Assembly (NCBI GenBank): GCA_965207165.1
Contig: OZ242265.1
Location: forward strand, 3,038,001-3,102,000
Source of the DNA: JAAXHV01 sp965207165
GTDB lineage: Bacteria > Pseudomonadota > Gammaproteobacteria > Eutrophobiales > Eutrophobiaceae
Direction: 5' to 3'
DNA: 64,000 nucleotides
The first letter of the stretch is position 1; every line of letters begins with the position of its first letter. A model generated the notes under the pieces. It worked only from the letters and a program-made list of their open reading frames with translations. It was not told the DNA's origin and ran no database searches. Shown here piece after piece: positions 1 through 9,031 of this stretch. Made by a program: the position numbers and the translations under genes.

Positions 1-2
1 AA

Positions 3-683
3 CATATCGGGCCGCTCACCCTGCTCGGCGGGGTTATGATCCTGAGCGCGACCTGCCTGATGATCGGCCTGAACTTCACTACTGCGATAAATGCTTCCAT
101 TATCAATGCCATACAACCGGTATTCACCGTGTTGCTGGCCATGCTGATCCTGCACGACAGGTTGCGGCTGTCACAGTCGTGCGGCGTTGCTCTGGGGGTC
201 ATCGGCGTGACAGTCATGATTACCAGGATGGACCTGGCGGCATTGCTCCACTTGCAATTCAACGCGGGGGACATCCTGATACTGCTGGGTTCAATGGGTT
301 ATTCGCTGTATGCCATCAACCTGAGGAAAGTCCCGGATTCCCTGGGTCCGTCTGCAGCACTGTTCATGATCATCGTGACAGGCTGTGTAATCGTGCTCCC
401 GTTCTATGTCATCGAAACCATCATCTATAAGCCGGTGCCGATCAGCGCGACCGCCATCTACTCCATCATAGCCATGTCATTGGTGTCTACCGTATTCGGG
501 ACACTGTTGTGGAACCGGGGAAACCAGCTTATCGGGCCAAGCCGGGCCGGCATGTTCATCAACCTGATCCCCATCTTTGCGGCCGTCATGGCAATACTGT
601 TCCTGGATGAAAGCCTGACCCTCTACCAGGTGATATGTGCCGTGCTGATCAGCATCGGCATATTTATGGTGTTAAGGCGATAA
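3..683 (+). CDS. EamA/DMT-family permease, 5' end outside window
   Basis: C-terminal part of a drug/metabolite transporter (10-TM EamA family), an inner-membrane permease whose substrate cannot be read from sequence. The open frame continues to the left edge without a stop, so the first Met at 36 is probably internal. The visible part has repeated hydrophobic segments and the typical second EamA repeat: a conserved WNRGNQLIGPSRAGMFINL stretch, then a helix ending in LDESLTLYQ and a final membrane helix before the stop. It converges on the molybdopterin oxidoreductase gene with an 83-bp gap and no convincing terminator. Family assignment is solid; function is not. Confidence 0.85.
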   Translation, partial: HIGPLTLLGGVMILSATCLMIGLNFTTAINASIINAIQPVFTVLLAMLILHDRLRLSQSCGVALGVIGVTVMITRMDLAALLHLQFNAGDILILLGSMGYSLYAINLRKVPDSLGPSAALFMIIVTGCVIVLPFYVIETIIYKPVPISATAIYSIIAMSLVSTVFGTLLWNRGNQLIGPSRAGMFINLIPIFAAVMAILFLDESLTLYQVICAVLISIGIFMVLRR

Positions 684-766
684 GATATTTGCTGTACACC
701 TTCCCTGGCGTACACCCTGCGGGCGTCTTTCAGACGGCCAAATCTTCTCCTGGCGGATTTGTGGGG

Positions 767-2893
767 TCAGATCTTGCTGACCTCGCACATCAGCCCTTTC
801 AGGTTGGTCGAGCCGGATTCAGGCCCGACGTTCAGATCATCGGTGAGGAAGTTGATGTTGCATTCCCTGAAGCCGTAATCCGGCGCTGCCCTCTCCGGAT
901 ACCACCACGCAAACTCGGCGGCCACCACCCGCGGGTCTACGCCGTCGGTGACCTTTGCCTTGTGTTTCACCTTGCCGCGCGGGCTTTCGATGTAAACCCA
1001 GTCGCCGTGTTCTATGTTCCTGGCGGCGGCAGTTTCCGGGTGTATGGACAACAGGGGATAGGGATGCGTTTTGCGCAATAACGGGCTTTGCCGGTGCTCG
1101 GATCCGAAATACTCCTGGACCCGCGTCCCGGTGGTCAACACCAGGGGGTATTTTTCCACGAACTCCGGTTCCCTGGCCGGACTTTCCGGCGGTTCCTGGT
1201 GGAACGGCAACGGGTCGTAGCCCCAGTCCTTGTTCTGTTGTATGTAGAAATCAAGCTTGCCGGATTTGGATTTAAAGCCTTCGGTTTCGTGTTTCCGGTA
1301 CCTGGGTTCATTGCGCAGGTAATCCATGTCCTTGAATTCTTCCCAGGTCACACCGGCGGGTTCGAGAATATAGTCCAGGGATTCTTCGTAGTCCTCCCAG
1401 AATGAATCCTCAAAACCCAGTTTCTTGCCCAGTTCGTTGAGAATCTCGACGTCAGCCATAGCCTCGCCCGGGGCATCCACGATCTTCGGCCTGGGGAAGA
1501 TATAGCCGTGGGATTTCCAGTAGTCCGCGATGTTGTCGAACTCGATCCAGGTCTTTGCGGGAAGGACGATGTCCGCAAGTTCCGTTGTCGGGGTGGGAAA
1601 GATGTCCGCCACCACCAGGAACTCGACCTTCTTCAGCGATTCGTACACCCGCGAGGTATTCGCCCTGACCACCAGCGGGTTGCTGCCCATGATCAGCATT
1701 GCCCTGACCGGGTAGGGTTCGCCTGTCTCGATGGCATCCCAGATCACATGGGGTGTAATGCGGTTGATGGATGCCGCCAGCCGGTAGCGGGTGCCGCCGA
1801 GCATCTTGTCGATACTGTCCAGGAACTGGTTGCCGCAGAATTCCATGCGCGGCAGGCCGGGCGGGGGACCGAACATGACGTTGCCGCCCGGGACATCCAG
1901 GTTGCCGGTCAGCGCCGACATGTAAATGAGCACGCGGTCCGAGTTCGAGCAATTGACGCCGTGCTCGATGCCGACGCCCCACTGGATGGCCGCAGGTTTG
2001 GTCTGTGCGAACAGGCGCGCCGCTGCTATGATCTTTTCCCTGGGCACCCAGGATATTTCCTCGCCGACCTCGGGCGGGTACTCCTCCAGGCGTTCACAGA
2101 ACTTGTCGAACCCCGTCGTGTAGTTCTCGACAAAATGGCGGTCGTAGAGGTCTTCCTTGACCATAACGTGCATCATGGCCATGGCGAGCGCGACGTCCGT
2201 GCCGGGCCGGAGTTGGAGCCAGATATCGGCCTTTTCCGCAAGCTGGGTACGTTGCGGATCGACCACGATGTAACTGGGCTTGCGTTTGAGACTCAGACCC
2301 AGGTTGACGCCTATGTATTCATCTGGGTTGGATTTTATGGTGTTGCTGCCCCAGGACATGACGCACTGGGGATTGTTGTCGTAATCCACGATGGGGACCG
2401 ACATGCCCAGTTGCTTGGACACGGCCAGCCTCGGCAGGTAGCAGACATGGCCGTTCGCCAGCACGTTGGGCGAACCGAACATGTTTGCGACCCGGTAGAC
2501 AAAGCGGTGATGGCTGCGTCCCGTGCCGTGCCCGAAGATGACTGATTCCGGCCCGTTCTCTTCCTTGATCCGGTTGAATTTGTCGGCAATGGTACCCAGC
2601 GCTTCTTCCCAGCTGATCCTTTCCCACTTGCCCTCGCCGCGTTCGCCGACCCGTTTCTTTGGGTACAGCAGGCGGTCCTTGTGGTACTGCAAATCGGTGA
2701 TGAAACCTCTTGCCTTCCTGCACAGGTAACCCTTGCTGATGGGATGCTCCATATCGCCCCTGATCTTGACGGCCTTGCCGTCTTCCAGCGTGACAAACAC
2801 GCCGCAACCGGCATGGCCGCAGGCGCGGCAATTGGTGCGGACAACTTCCGTCTTGGTTTCCCGGCCGTCTATCGGGGTTGCTTGCATGTCCAT
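767..2893 (-). CDS. Molybdopterin oxidoreductase (DMSO reductase superfamily)
   Basis: Predicted Mo/W-bisMGD enzyme of 708 aa. The N-terminus has a [4Fe-4S] motif with Cys at about 22, 25, 30 and 58 (CRACGHAGC then YLCRKA), the Molybdop_Fe4S4 domain. A large catalytic domain follows; C151 in NGHVCYLPR sits where Cys/SeCys/Ser metal ligands occur in this superfamily. The last 110 or so residues form the molydop_binding domain (LTTGTRVQEYFGSEHRQ onward). No TAT signal is visible, so it is probably cytoplasmic and soluble. No electron-transfer subunit or chaperone is adjacent, so the substrate is unknown. A Cys ligand points towards formate-dehydrogenase, thiosulfate/polysulfide-reductase or acetylene-hydratase-like branches rather than Ser-ligated DMSO reductases. 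Confidence 0.9.
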   Translation of the reverse strand: MDMQATPIDGRETKTEVVRTNCRACGHAGCGVFVTLEDGKAVKIRGDMEHPISKGYLCRKARGFITDLQYHKDRLLYPKKRVGERGEGKWERISWEEALGTIADKFNRIKEENGPESVIFGHGTGRSHHRFVYRVANMFGSPNVLANGHVCYLPRLAVSKQLGMSVPIVDYDNNPQCVMSWGSNTIKSNPDEYIGVNLGLSLKRKPSYIVVDPQRTQLAEKADIWLQLRPGTDVALAMAMMHVMVKEDLYDRHFVENYTTGFDKFCERLEEYPPEVGEEISWVPREKIIAAARLFAQTKPAAIQWGVGIEHGVNCSNSDRVLIYMSALTGNLDVPGGNVMFGPPPGLPRMEFCGNQFLDSIDKMLGGTRYRLAASINRITPHVIWDAIETGEPYPVRAMLIMGSNPLVVRANTSRVYESLKKVEFLVVADIFPTPTTELADIVLPAKTWIEFDNIADYWKSHGYIFPRPKIVDAPGEAMADVEILNELGKKLGFEDSFWEDYEESLDYILEPAGVTWEEFKDMDYLRNEPRYRKHETEGFKSKSGKLDFYIQQNKDWGYDPLPFHQEPPESPAREPEFVEKYPLVLTTGTRVQEYFGSEHRQSPLLRKTHPYPLLSIHPETAAARNIEHGDWVYIESPRGKVKHKAKVTDGVDPRVVAAEFAWWYPERAAPDYGFRECNINFLTDDLNVGPESGSTNLKGLMCEVSKI

Positions 2894-3021
2894 AACAGTG
2901 TCGATAACCTGGTAATTCAGCCTTGTAATTCTAGTTTAAGTCGTCCTGCCTTTCCAGTGACTTTTGACCGCCGGTCTCGAGTGACGGATATAAGCGTGCC
3001 CCCTTACGCAGCAAGCGAGGG

Positions 3022-3732
3022 TTACTTGATAGCCAGGAAGCCCTCGAAACTGACGTATTTCATGATCGTCATCACGTCAACAAAACCGGCCCGTTCGAGC
3101 AGGCCCAGGTTGCCGGCCGTTGAGAAGGGTTTGAGCACGCCTTTCAGGCTAACCTCCTTGTTCAATATCTCCTCGGAACTGAAGCCCTTGCGTTGTTTGA
3201 ACTCCCGGTACAGGCAGGACATCATGTCCTGGAAGCGCGAGTCCGGCGCCCCCACTTTTTCAAACAGGATGAATGCCCCACCCCAGTTCAGGGCCTGGTA
3301 GATGCTGTCGAACAGCGCCTGTCTGTGTCTTTCCTCGATAAACTGGACCGTGTAATACGCAATAATCATATCCGATGCGTCCAGCGCGCAGGTCAGTATG
3401 TCCTCGCAACAAAGCTCCACCCGATCCAGGCCGGCACAGGTCTTGCGGGCGCGATCGATCATGTCCTGCTCCTTGTCCAGCCCTATCCAGCGTACGTCAG
3501 GTTTATGGCCGTTGTACTCGGCCAGCATTTTCAGCAGGTCACCGGTTGAGCAACCCAGGTCGTACACGGTACTGTCCGGCGCCACGAAGAAATCGCTCAG
3601 GTAACAGATGAGTTCATGCCCGTCCCGGTACCAGGGGATGGAACGCCTGGCGTGGTCCGGGAATGCTTCCGCCACCTCGGCGCCGAACGACCAGGCGGAA
3701 CGTTTTGCAGAAATGCCGTCGTCGATGTTCAC
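3022..3732 (-). CDS. CmoA-like SAM-dependent methyltransferase
   Basis: 236-aa class I methyltransferase resembling CmoA, which makes carboxy-SAM for tRNA wobble-uridine modification. Features in the CmoA pattern: an FPDHARRSIPWY block near residue 24, the SAM-binding VYDLGCSTGDLL near residue 57, a YYTVQFIEE motif and an EFKQRKGFSSEEI stretch. Its start overlaps the stop of the upstream CinA-like gene by 4 bp, so the two are translationally coupled. The expected partner CmoB is absent and sequence identity to CmoA looks modest, so it could be a CmoA paralogue with another substrate. Confidence 0.7.
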   Translation of the reverse strand: MNIDDGISAKRSAWSFGAEVAEAFPDHARRSIPWYRDGHELICYLSDFFVAPDSTVYDLGCSTGDLLKMLAEYNGHKPDVRWIGLDKEQDMIDRARKTCAGLDRVELCCEDILTCALDASDMIIAYYTVQFIEERHRQALFDSIYQALNWGGAFILFEKVGAPDSRFQDMMSCLYREFKQRKGFSSEEILNKEVSLKGVLKPFSTAGNLGLLERAGFVDVMTIMKYVSFEGFLAIK

Positions 3733-4499
3733 GACGTCATGCCGGGGGACAGCCGCTTCAGCACCTTGCCGTCCAGACCCAGGATAGTCGCTGCCAGGTC
3801 CTCCGCCGCGGCATTCATCCTGGCGCTGTCAATGCCGCGCAGCACCAGGTTCACTCCCAGCTTTCCCTTTTTGAAATAGGGATAACTGCCCATGCTGACG
3901 TCGGGATATTTTTCCTGAACGGCTTCCAGGCCTGTTGCAATTACGCTTTCGGGAAGGTTGGTCAGGATGTTTTCCGTGAGGATGGGATCACCCCCCACCA
4001 GCCTCCCGGTCAGACCATCGAACATGGCTTCCATGATGGACGGCACACCCGGCAATACAAATACGTTCTCAAGCTGGAACCCCGGCGCGCCGCTCACGGG
4101 GTTGTCGATTAACCGTGCGCCTTCAGGTATATCCGCCATCTTCAGCCTGGCTTCCGTCAGGAGGCCCGGTTCATAATACCGGTCCAGGGCATTAACGGCC
4201 TCCTCATTGCGCTCCACTGCCACATCGAATGCCCTGGCAATGGCAGCCGCGGTGATGTCGTCATGGGTGGGGCCGATACCGCCGGTGGTAAAGACATAAG
4301 TGAATTCAGCACGGCAGATGTTGACCGTCGTAACGATATCGTCCTCATCATCGGGAATGACCCTGGCCTCCGTAAGACGTATCCCCAGGGTGTCACATTT
4401 TCTACCGATGACCGCCAGGTTTGCGTCCTGGGTGCGGCCGGACAGGATCTCATTGCCGATGATGAGCAGGCATGCAGTAATCTGGTGGGGTTGTTTCAC
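3729..4499 (-). CDS. CinA N-terminal / molybdopterin-binding domain protein
   Basis: 256-aa protein of the MoCF_biosynth fold, shared by the CinA N-terminus, MoaB/MogA and MoeA. Motifs: IIGNEILSGRTQDAN near residue 13, FTTGGIGPTHDD near residue 68, and PVSGAPGFQLENVFVLPGVP in the middle, all typical of CinA-type proteins. The CinA C-terminal deamidase domain is missing, as in stand-alone family members annotated as competence/damage-inducible or molybdopterin-binding proteins. In the CinA family this domain has ADP-ribose/nucleotide pyrophosphatase activity. Coupled to the CmoA-like gene. A link to the molybdoenzyme two genes away is possible but unproven. Confidence 0.8.
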   Translation of the reverse strand: MKQPHQITACLLIIGNEILSGRTQDANLAVIGRKCDTLGIRLTEARVIPDDEDDIVTTVNICRAEFTYVFTTGGIGPTHDDITAAAIARAFDVAVERNEEAVNALDRYYEPGLLTEARLKMADIPEGARLIDNPVSGAPGFQLENVFVLPGVPSIMEAMFDGLTGRLVGGDPILTENILTNLPESVIATGLEAVQEKYPDVSMGSYPYFKKGKLGVNLVLRGIDSARMNAAAEDLAATILGLDGKVLKRLSPGMTS

Positions 4500-4557
4500 T
4501 GTACGTCATAGCGCGTTTCGATCACGCAATCAGCTTAACACTTTTTCCGCCGGGGCT

Positions 4558-4825
4558 GAATTACTCGAAGGCGTATTGCCAGCCTGCCATAACAGTCCAG
4601 TCGGTCTCCATTTGCGGGCCGTTCAGGTCACGGTATAACGGCAAGCTCAATTCGACGGCCAATCGGTGACCGGCCAGTCCGCCGGGTCGGCGCATACATG
4701 CCTCCGACGGGGGCATGGTCGGCGGCGTTGTACCGGGAATGTCCAATCACGTCTGCGCGTGCCTGCACACCGACAAGACATAGCGCGCTCAACACGGCTG
4801 AGAAAGTTAACCTTGATGCAAGCAC
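4558..4825 (-). pseudogene. Collapsed outer-membrane transporter gene, signal peptide and last strand only
   Basis: Two small frames form one relic. The upstream frame (from 4825) encodes a good signal peptide (MLASRLTFSAVLSALCLVG, cut near ARAD) followed by NAADHAPVGGM, resembling the DHAPIGVMGDH start of a family of about 300-aa outer-membrane putative metal/aromatic transporters. The second frame, shifted, encodes GHRLAVELSLPLYRDLNGPQ and ends WQYAFE, the typical C-terminal beta strand of the same family. The roughly 200 residues expected between them are missing and the frames do not match, so this is an internal deletion plus frameshift. Confidence 0.5.
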
Positions 4826-4843
4826 AACTTCGAGCGTGTTCCG

Positions 4844-5761
4844 TCAGGTTGGTTTGACGCGCACCTTGAGGTTGTCAATAAGACGTGCAGACCCCAGCCA
4901 GGCGGCAGCCATGATGGACAAGCGGGTATCTTCCGGCGCCGGTTGCTGCAGATCCTCCGTGCGCCTGATGCTGACGTACTCCGGCCTTAACCCTGCTTCC
5001 TGTAACCGGCCCAGCGCCTCCGTTTCGATTTCATCCATGCGTTTGTTGCCCTGGCGCAAGCTCTCGGCGGCGGACTTCAGGGTCTTGTATATCTCCGGCG
5101 CCCTGCGCCGTTCGTCCTGTGACAGGTAGGCGTTGCGGGAACTCATCGCCAGCCCGTCAGGTTCTCTCACGATGGGCAGTCCGATGATTTCGAAAGGCAG
5201 GCACAAATCCCTGGCCATGCGTTTGATGACCAGCACTTGCTGGTAATCCTTTTCGCCGAAAAAAGCAAAATCGGGCTGGACGTTGCTGAGCAGTTTTGCC
5301 ACCACGGTGGCAACACCGGAGAAATGGTTCGGCCTGGCCTCACCGCAGAGTATGTCCGATAACCCAGGCACGTTGATCCGGGTGTCAATATCGGTACCGC
5401 CCGGATACAATTGATCCAGGTTGGGTGTGAACAACAGGTCAAGCCCGTACTTCTCAAGTTTATTCTTGTCATCGGCCAGGGTGCTGGGATACCTCTCGTA
5501 ATCCTCTCCTTTCCCGAACTGTATCGGGTTGACGAATATACTCATCACGGTCCGGTCAGCGCAGTCGCGGGCGTGGTTAAGCAATGAAATATGCCCGTCA
5601 TGCAGATTCCCCATGGTTGGGACGAGCGCGATGGAATAACCCGACCTTTTCCACCTCTCGATAATGGTACGCAACCCGTGCAGACTCGATACGGTTTCCA
5701 TTACCGGCGTACCCGTAAAGGGCGCGGTAATAAGCTTATCGACTGCTTGCCGATCTGACAT
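4844..5761 (-). CDS. panC: Pantoate--beta-alanine ligase (pantothenate synthetase)
   Basis: Catalyses ATP-dependent condensation of pantoate with beta-alanine, the last step of pantothenate (vitamin B5/CoA precursor) synthesis, in the cytoplasm. Diagnostic blocks: VPTMGNLHDGHISLL (HIGH-type nucleotidyl-transfer motif), FVNPIQFGKGEDYERYPST, GEARPNHFSGVATVVAKL, FFGEKDYQQ and REPDGLAMSSRN. I chose the ATG at 5761 because an AGGA lies about 8 nt upstream; ATGs at 5767 and 5701 are also in frame, and the last gives a length nearest the usual 280 aa. It follows panB closely and is co-oriented with it. Confidence 0.96.
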   Translation of the reverse strand: MSDRQAVDKLITAPFTGTPVMETVSSLHGLRTIIERWKRSGYSIALVPTMGNLHDGHISLLNHARDCADRTVMSIFVNPIQFGKGEDYERYPSTLADDKNKLEKYGLDLLFTPNLDQLYPGGTDIDTRINVPGLSDILCGEARPNHFSGVATVVAKLLSNVQPDFAFFGEKDYQQVLVIKRMARDLCLPFEIIGLPIVREPDGLAMSSRNAYLSQDERRRAPEIYKTLKSAAESLRQGNKRMDEIETEALGRLQEAGLRPEYVSIRRTEDLQQPAPEDTRLSIMAAAWLGSARLIDNLKVRVKPT

Positions 5762-5774
5762 TGCCATTCCTGTA

Positions 5775-6572
5775 CTATTTAAATGAGTGTTCCCGGCCCG
5801 GGAAAGCCCCGGATTTTACCGCCCGAACATATTCCCGTACAGCTTCGGGTATGCTCCCGGTTCCGGCCAGGAAATTTTTCGCCATGTGGGGTGAACGTGC
5901 GGACAGCCCTAATACATCATATACCACCAGTACCTGCCCGTCACAGTCTACGCCGGCGCCGATACCTATGGTCGGAATGGTGAGTTCATTGCTTATGCGC
6001 AGGGCCAGTGCGGCCGGGATACATTCCAGGACTACCATGCAGGCGCCTGCTGCCTCCAGGGCCCTGGCGCCCGCCATGATGCGTTGCGCCTGATCGTCAG
6101 TCCTGCCCTGGACCTTGTATCCTCCGTATTCCCTGACTGATTGTGGCTGCAGGCCGACATGGCCGCACACGGGAATGTCCCGGTCCACCAGGTAAGCAAC
6201 GGTTTCCGCGTGCTCAATGCCGCCTTCCAGCTTGACCACTTCGGCGCCGCCCGCGTCAACCAGCGTGCGCGCATTGTCATAAGCTGCAGCAACCGTCTCA
6301 TAGGTCCGGTATGGCATGTCGGTCACCACCAGGGAACGCCGGCAGTTCCTGCTGGCCAGCCTGCTGTGGTAAGTCATGTCTTCAATGGAAACGGCAAGGG
6401 TATCCTCGCCGCCCTGCAAGACCATCCCAAGTGAATCACCCACCAGCGTGATTTCGACACCGGCCTCGTCCAGTATCCTGGCGAAACTTGCGTCATAGGC
6501 GGTCAGGCTGACAATTTTCTCGCCCGCTTTTTTCATCTCCAGCAAACGGGCGATGGTGATTTTTTCAGTCAT
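5775..6572 (-). CDS. panB: 3-methyl-2-oxobutanoate hydroxymethyltransferase
   Basis: Ketopantoate hydroxymethyltransferase: transfers a hydroxymethyl group from methylene-THF to alpha-ketoisovalerate, the first committed step of pantothenate synthesis. 265 aa, the family's usual size. Signature segments: KIVSLTAYDASFARILDEAGVE near the start, VGDSLGMVLQG, VKLEGG, and GHVGLQPQSV. The TIM-barrel metal ligands (Asp in VGDS, Asp and Glu in the next strands) are present. The start overlaps the stop of the upstream deoxynucleoside kinase by 4 bp, indicating one operon folK-dNK-panB-panC. Confidence 0.97.
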   Translation of the reverse strand: MTEKITIARLLEMKKAGEKIVSLTAYDASFARILDEAGVEITLVGDSLGMVLQGGEDTLAVSIEDMTYHSRLASRNCRRSLVVTDMPYRTYETVAAAYDNARTLVDAGGAEVVKLEGGIEHAETVAYLVDRDIPVCGHVGLQPQSVREYGGYKVQGRTDDQAQRIMAGARALEAAGACMVVLECIPAALALRISNELTIPTIGIGAGVDCDGQVLVVYDVLGLSARSPHMAKNFLAGTGSIPEAVREYVRAVKSGAFPGREHSFK

Positions 6573-7213
6573 AGTTCCCGGGGGTTGAAATAATGCCGTC
6601 CCTGGTCGAGACCATCCAGGTAATTCAGCAAGACCTTGTAGTCACCGCTGTCACCGGTGAAATCCAGGTCTGTCGTGTTGACGATGAGTAACGAAGACGC
6701 ATCATAATGATAGAAAAAGTCAGCATACCCTTCTGATATTCCCTGCAGGTACTCCCTGTCGATTTTCATATCATTGACCTTACTTTCAGCACGAATGCGT
6801 CTCATCATCACGTCGACAGACGACTGCAGGTAAATAACCAGGTCAGGGACCGGAATATCGTCGACCATGATGTTATAGATCTGGTAGTACAAGTCCAGTT
6901 CATCCGCGCTTAATGTTGCTTCGGCATACAGCTTGTTGGCCTGGACCAGGAAGTCCGCGACCTGGTTGGGCGCGAACAGGTCTGCCTGCCGGAGCGCCCG
7001 TACCTGCTTTACATGCTCGAATAAAAAATGCAGTTGTGCCGCCAGTGCAGCGGAACCGGGGTGTTGATAAAACCGGGTTAAAAAGGGGTTGTCTGCAGCC
7101 CGCTCCAGCAACAGTTGGTTGTCCAGGCTCTCTGCCAGGCGCCTTGCCAACGTTGATTTACCGGCTCCGATCGGGCCTTCCACGACTAAATATCGAAATG
7201 AAGCTTTATCCAT
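6569..7213 (-). CDS. Deoxynucleoside kinase family protein
   Basis: 214-aa P-loop kinase of the deoxyguanosine/deoxyadenosine kinase-like (dNK) family; phosphorylates deoxynucleosides or a related substrate using ATP. Walker A is GPIGAGKST at about residue 14, followed by the dNK-type ERAADNPFL and LHFLFEHVKQ segments, a DLVIYLQSSVDVMMRRI strand-helix and an arginine-rich lid-like region. A member of this family commonly sits between folK and panB in gammaproteobacteria. Overlaps panB by 4 bp. Confidence 0.88.
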   Translation of the reverse strand: MDKASFRYLVVEGPIGAGKSTLARRLAESLDNQLLLERAADNPFLTRFYQHPGSAALAAQLHFLFEHVKQVRALRQADLFAPNQVADFLVQANKLYAEATLSADELDLYYQIYNIMVDDIPVPDLVIYLQSSVDVMMRRIRAESKVNDMKIDREYLQGISEGYADFFYHYDASSLLIVNTTDLDFTGDSGDYKVLLNYLDGLDQGRHYFNPREL

Positions 7214-7226
7214 CTACGTTGAATTT

Positions 7227-7706
7227 TCACAGCTTTGTAATACCCGCCCGGCCCGTATCGGCCAGAAATTTATCAGCCCTGCCGAGACCCGGAATTTCGA
7301 TATCCGGCGCCAGTTCAAGCAAGGGTATCAATACAAAATTCCTGTGTCTCATTTCAGGATGCGGCACTATCAGTCCGGGTTCATCGATGACCTCGGCGCC
7401 ATACAGTAACATATCAAGATCAAGAGTGCGCGGTCCCCATTGTATTCCGCCCCGGACTCGTCCCTGCCTGTTTTCAATCGACTGTAACCGGGCCAGGAGC
7501 GCGTTTGCGGTTAAACCGGAATCCAGCAACGCCACTGCGTTTATGAAATCCGGCTGATCGCCCGGACCGAGCGGTTTGCTCCTGTAGAACGAAGAACAGC
7601 GCACCAGGTCAGTATCCGGGAGTCCGTTCAGCGCCGCCAGGGCTGAAGTCAACTGCGTTTCGGGGTCGCCCAGGTTACTCCCCAACCCGATATAACTTTC
7701 CATCAA
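7227..7706 (-). CDS. folK: 2-amino-4-hydroxy-6-hydroxymethyldihydropteridine pyrophosphokinase
   Basis: HPPK of folate synthesis: transfers pyrophosphate from ATP to hydroxymethyl-dihydropterin. 159 aa, normal length. Hallmarks: YIGLGSNLGDPETQL at the N-terminus, SSFYRSKPLGPGDQPDFINA, and GPRTLDLDMLLYG with the two Mg-binding Asp residues, then VPHPEMRHRNFVLIPLLELAP. Start overlaps the pcnB stop by 4 bp, the usual pcnB-folK pairing of gammaproteobacteria. Confidence 0.96.
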   Translation of the reverse strand: MMESYIGLGSNLGDPETQLTSALAALNGLPDTDLVRCSSFYRSKPLGPGDQPDFINAVALLDSGLTANALLARLQSIENRQGRVRGGIQWGPRTLDLDMLLYGAEVIDEPGLIVPHPEMRHRNFVLIPLLELAPDIEIPGLGRADKFLADTGRAGITKL

Positions 7707-9007
7707 CTCTGCCTTTGACGTCTTCTGTGCCTCCTGCGGCTGTTATGCTTGTCTCCGGAATGAGCCTTTTTTACAGGATTGTCCTGTTGAAACGCCGTCC
7801 ACCAGTTCGCCAGTTCGGTAACCTCCTCCCCTGATTCTGCACGCAACAATAAAAAATCATAGGCGGCCCTGAAGCGCGGATGTTGCACCAACCGGTGCGG
7901 GCGCCGGTTTACACTCCGGGCCAGGCGTGGCTGCAACTGCCAGATCTCCCGCGCAAGCTGGGTAAAACGACGCGGCATGGCGGTGCTGCGGGTTTGTTTG
8001 GATATGACGATATCGCCGGCCAGCATGATAGCCTCCATTTCTTTCAGACCCTGGGCGATGTTGTCCCGGGCCAGCCTGTCCATGGGTATCCATAACAAGG
8101 CAGCCAGGAGAAACCCGGGCGTAACAGGCTTGTTTTCTGCCAGGCGGTTATCGGTATTGCGTAGCGCGTTGACGACAAAAGTATGGGGAAACCCGCCGTA
8201 CTGGTGTGCCAGCGCCTCTTCAGTCTGCGGAAACAGTTCACCGAACATCCGGTAATGGCGCAACTGCTCAAACGTTTGCAGGGCATAACCGTTAAAAAAC
8301 ATTTTCAGGACTTCCTCGAACAACCGCGCAGGGGCGATGCCGCCCAATGAGGGCGCCAGTTCGGAGAGGCACCGCTCCGTATCACCGCTGATCCGGAATC
8401 CCAGCTTGGTCGCGAAGCGCACTGCGCGCAACAATCGCACCGGGTCTTCGGTAAAACGCTGATGGGGGTCGCCGATCAGCTTTATACAGCAGGATTTGAT
8501 ATCCCGCATACCATCGACGTAGTCGACCACGGCCTCGTCTGCAATATTGTAGTACAGCGCATTGACGGTGAAATCACGCCGCCACACATCATCATCTATA
8601 CCACCGTAAACGTTGTCACGAATTATCCGGCCATCGACGGCATGTCCTGCACTGGTATCGATACGGTGGGGTGCACGAAAAGTCGACACCTCGATAATGT
8701 CATCACCATAATGAACATGGGCAAGCCGGAAGCGCCGTCCAATCAACCGGCTGTTGCGGAACAGTTCCCGTATTTGTTCAGGAGTGGCATCCGTCGCCAC
8801 GTCAAAGTCCTTGGGTTCACGACCCAGCAGCAGGTCGCGCACGCTCCCCCCCACCAGGTAAGCGGCGAATCCTGCATTTTTCAGACGGTACAAAACTTTC
8901 AGGGCATTATCGCTGATCGCGTTCCTGGATATGTTGTGTTCTGCGCCAGGAATGACTGTGGGTTCGCGGTTCAGGTAGACGACTTTATCGTGGCTTTTAT
9001 TCATCAC
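7703..9007 (-). CDS. pcnB: Poly(A) polymerase I
   Basis: Adds poly(A) tails to RNA 3' ends, promoting decay. 434 aa. The nucleotidyltransferase core near residues 50-75 carries GGSVRDLLLG and the catalytic DFDVAT, followed by RRDFTVNALYYN, DPHQRFTEDPVRLLRAVRFA and an R/K-rich C-terminal tail, which separates PcnB from CCA-adding enzymes. Heads the folK-dNK-panBC operon. The tRNA-Glu gene begins 24 bp from its start on the opposite strand. Confidence 0.95.
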   Translation of the reverse strand: MMNKSHDKVVYLNREPTVIPGAEHNISRNAISDNALKVLYRLKNAGFAAYLVGGSVRDLLLGREPKDFDVATDATPEQIRELFRNSRLIGRRFRLAHVHYGDDIIEVSTFRAPHRIDTSAGHAVDGRIIRDNVYGGIDDDVWRRDFTVNALYYNIADEAVVDYVDGMRDIKSCCIKLIGDPHQRFTEDPVRLLRAVRFATKLGFRISGDTERCLSELAPSLGGIAPARLFEEVLKMFFNGYALQTFEQLRHYRMFGELFPQTEEALAHQYGGFPHTFVVNALRNTDNRLAENKPVTPGFLLAALLWIPMDRLARDNIAQGLKEMEAIMLAGDIVISKQTRSTAMPRRFTQLAREIWQLQPRLARSVNRRPHRLVQHPRFRAAYDFLLLRAESGEEVTELANWWTAFQQDNPVKKAHSGDKHNSRRRHRRRQRQS

Positions 9008-9031
9008 TTAATATAATATCGGAATGAAGAT

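Noticed and set aside
724..736. Small inverted repeat CGTCT-TTC-AGACG between convergent genes
   Set aside because: Only 5 bp of stem with no T-run; not a convincing terminator.
1508..2545. 345-aa open frame antisense to the molybdopterin oxidoreductase
   Set aside because: It is a shadow of a clearly coding opposite strand; no motif or ribosome-binding site of its own.
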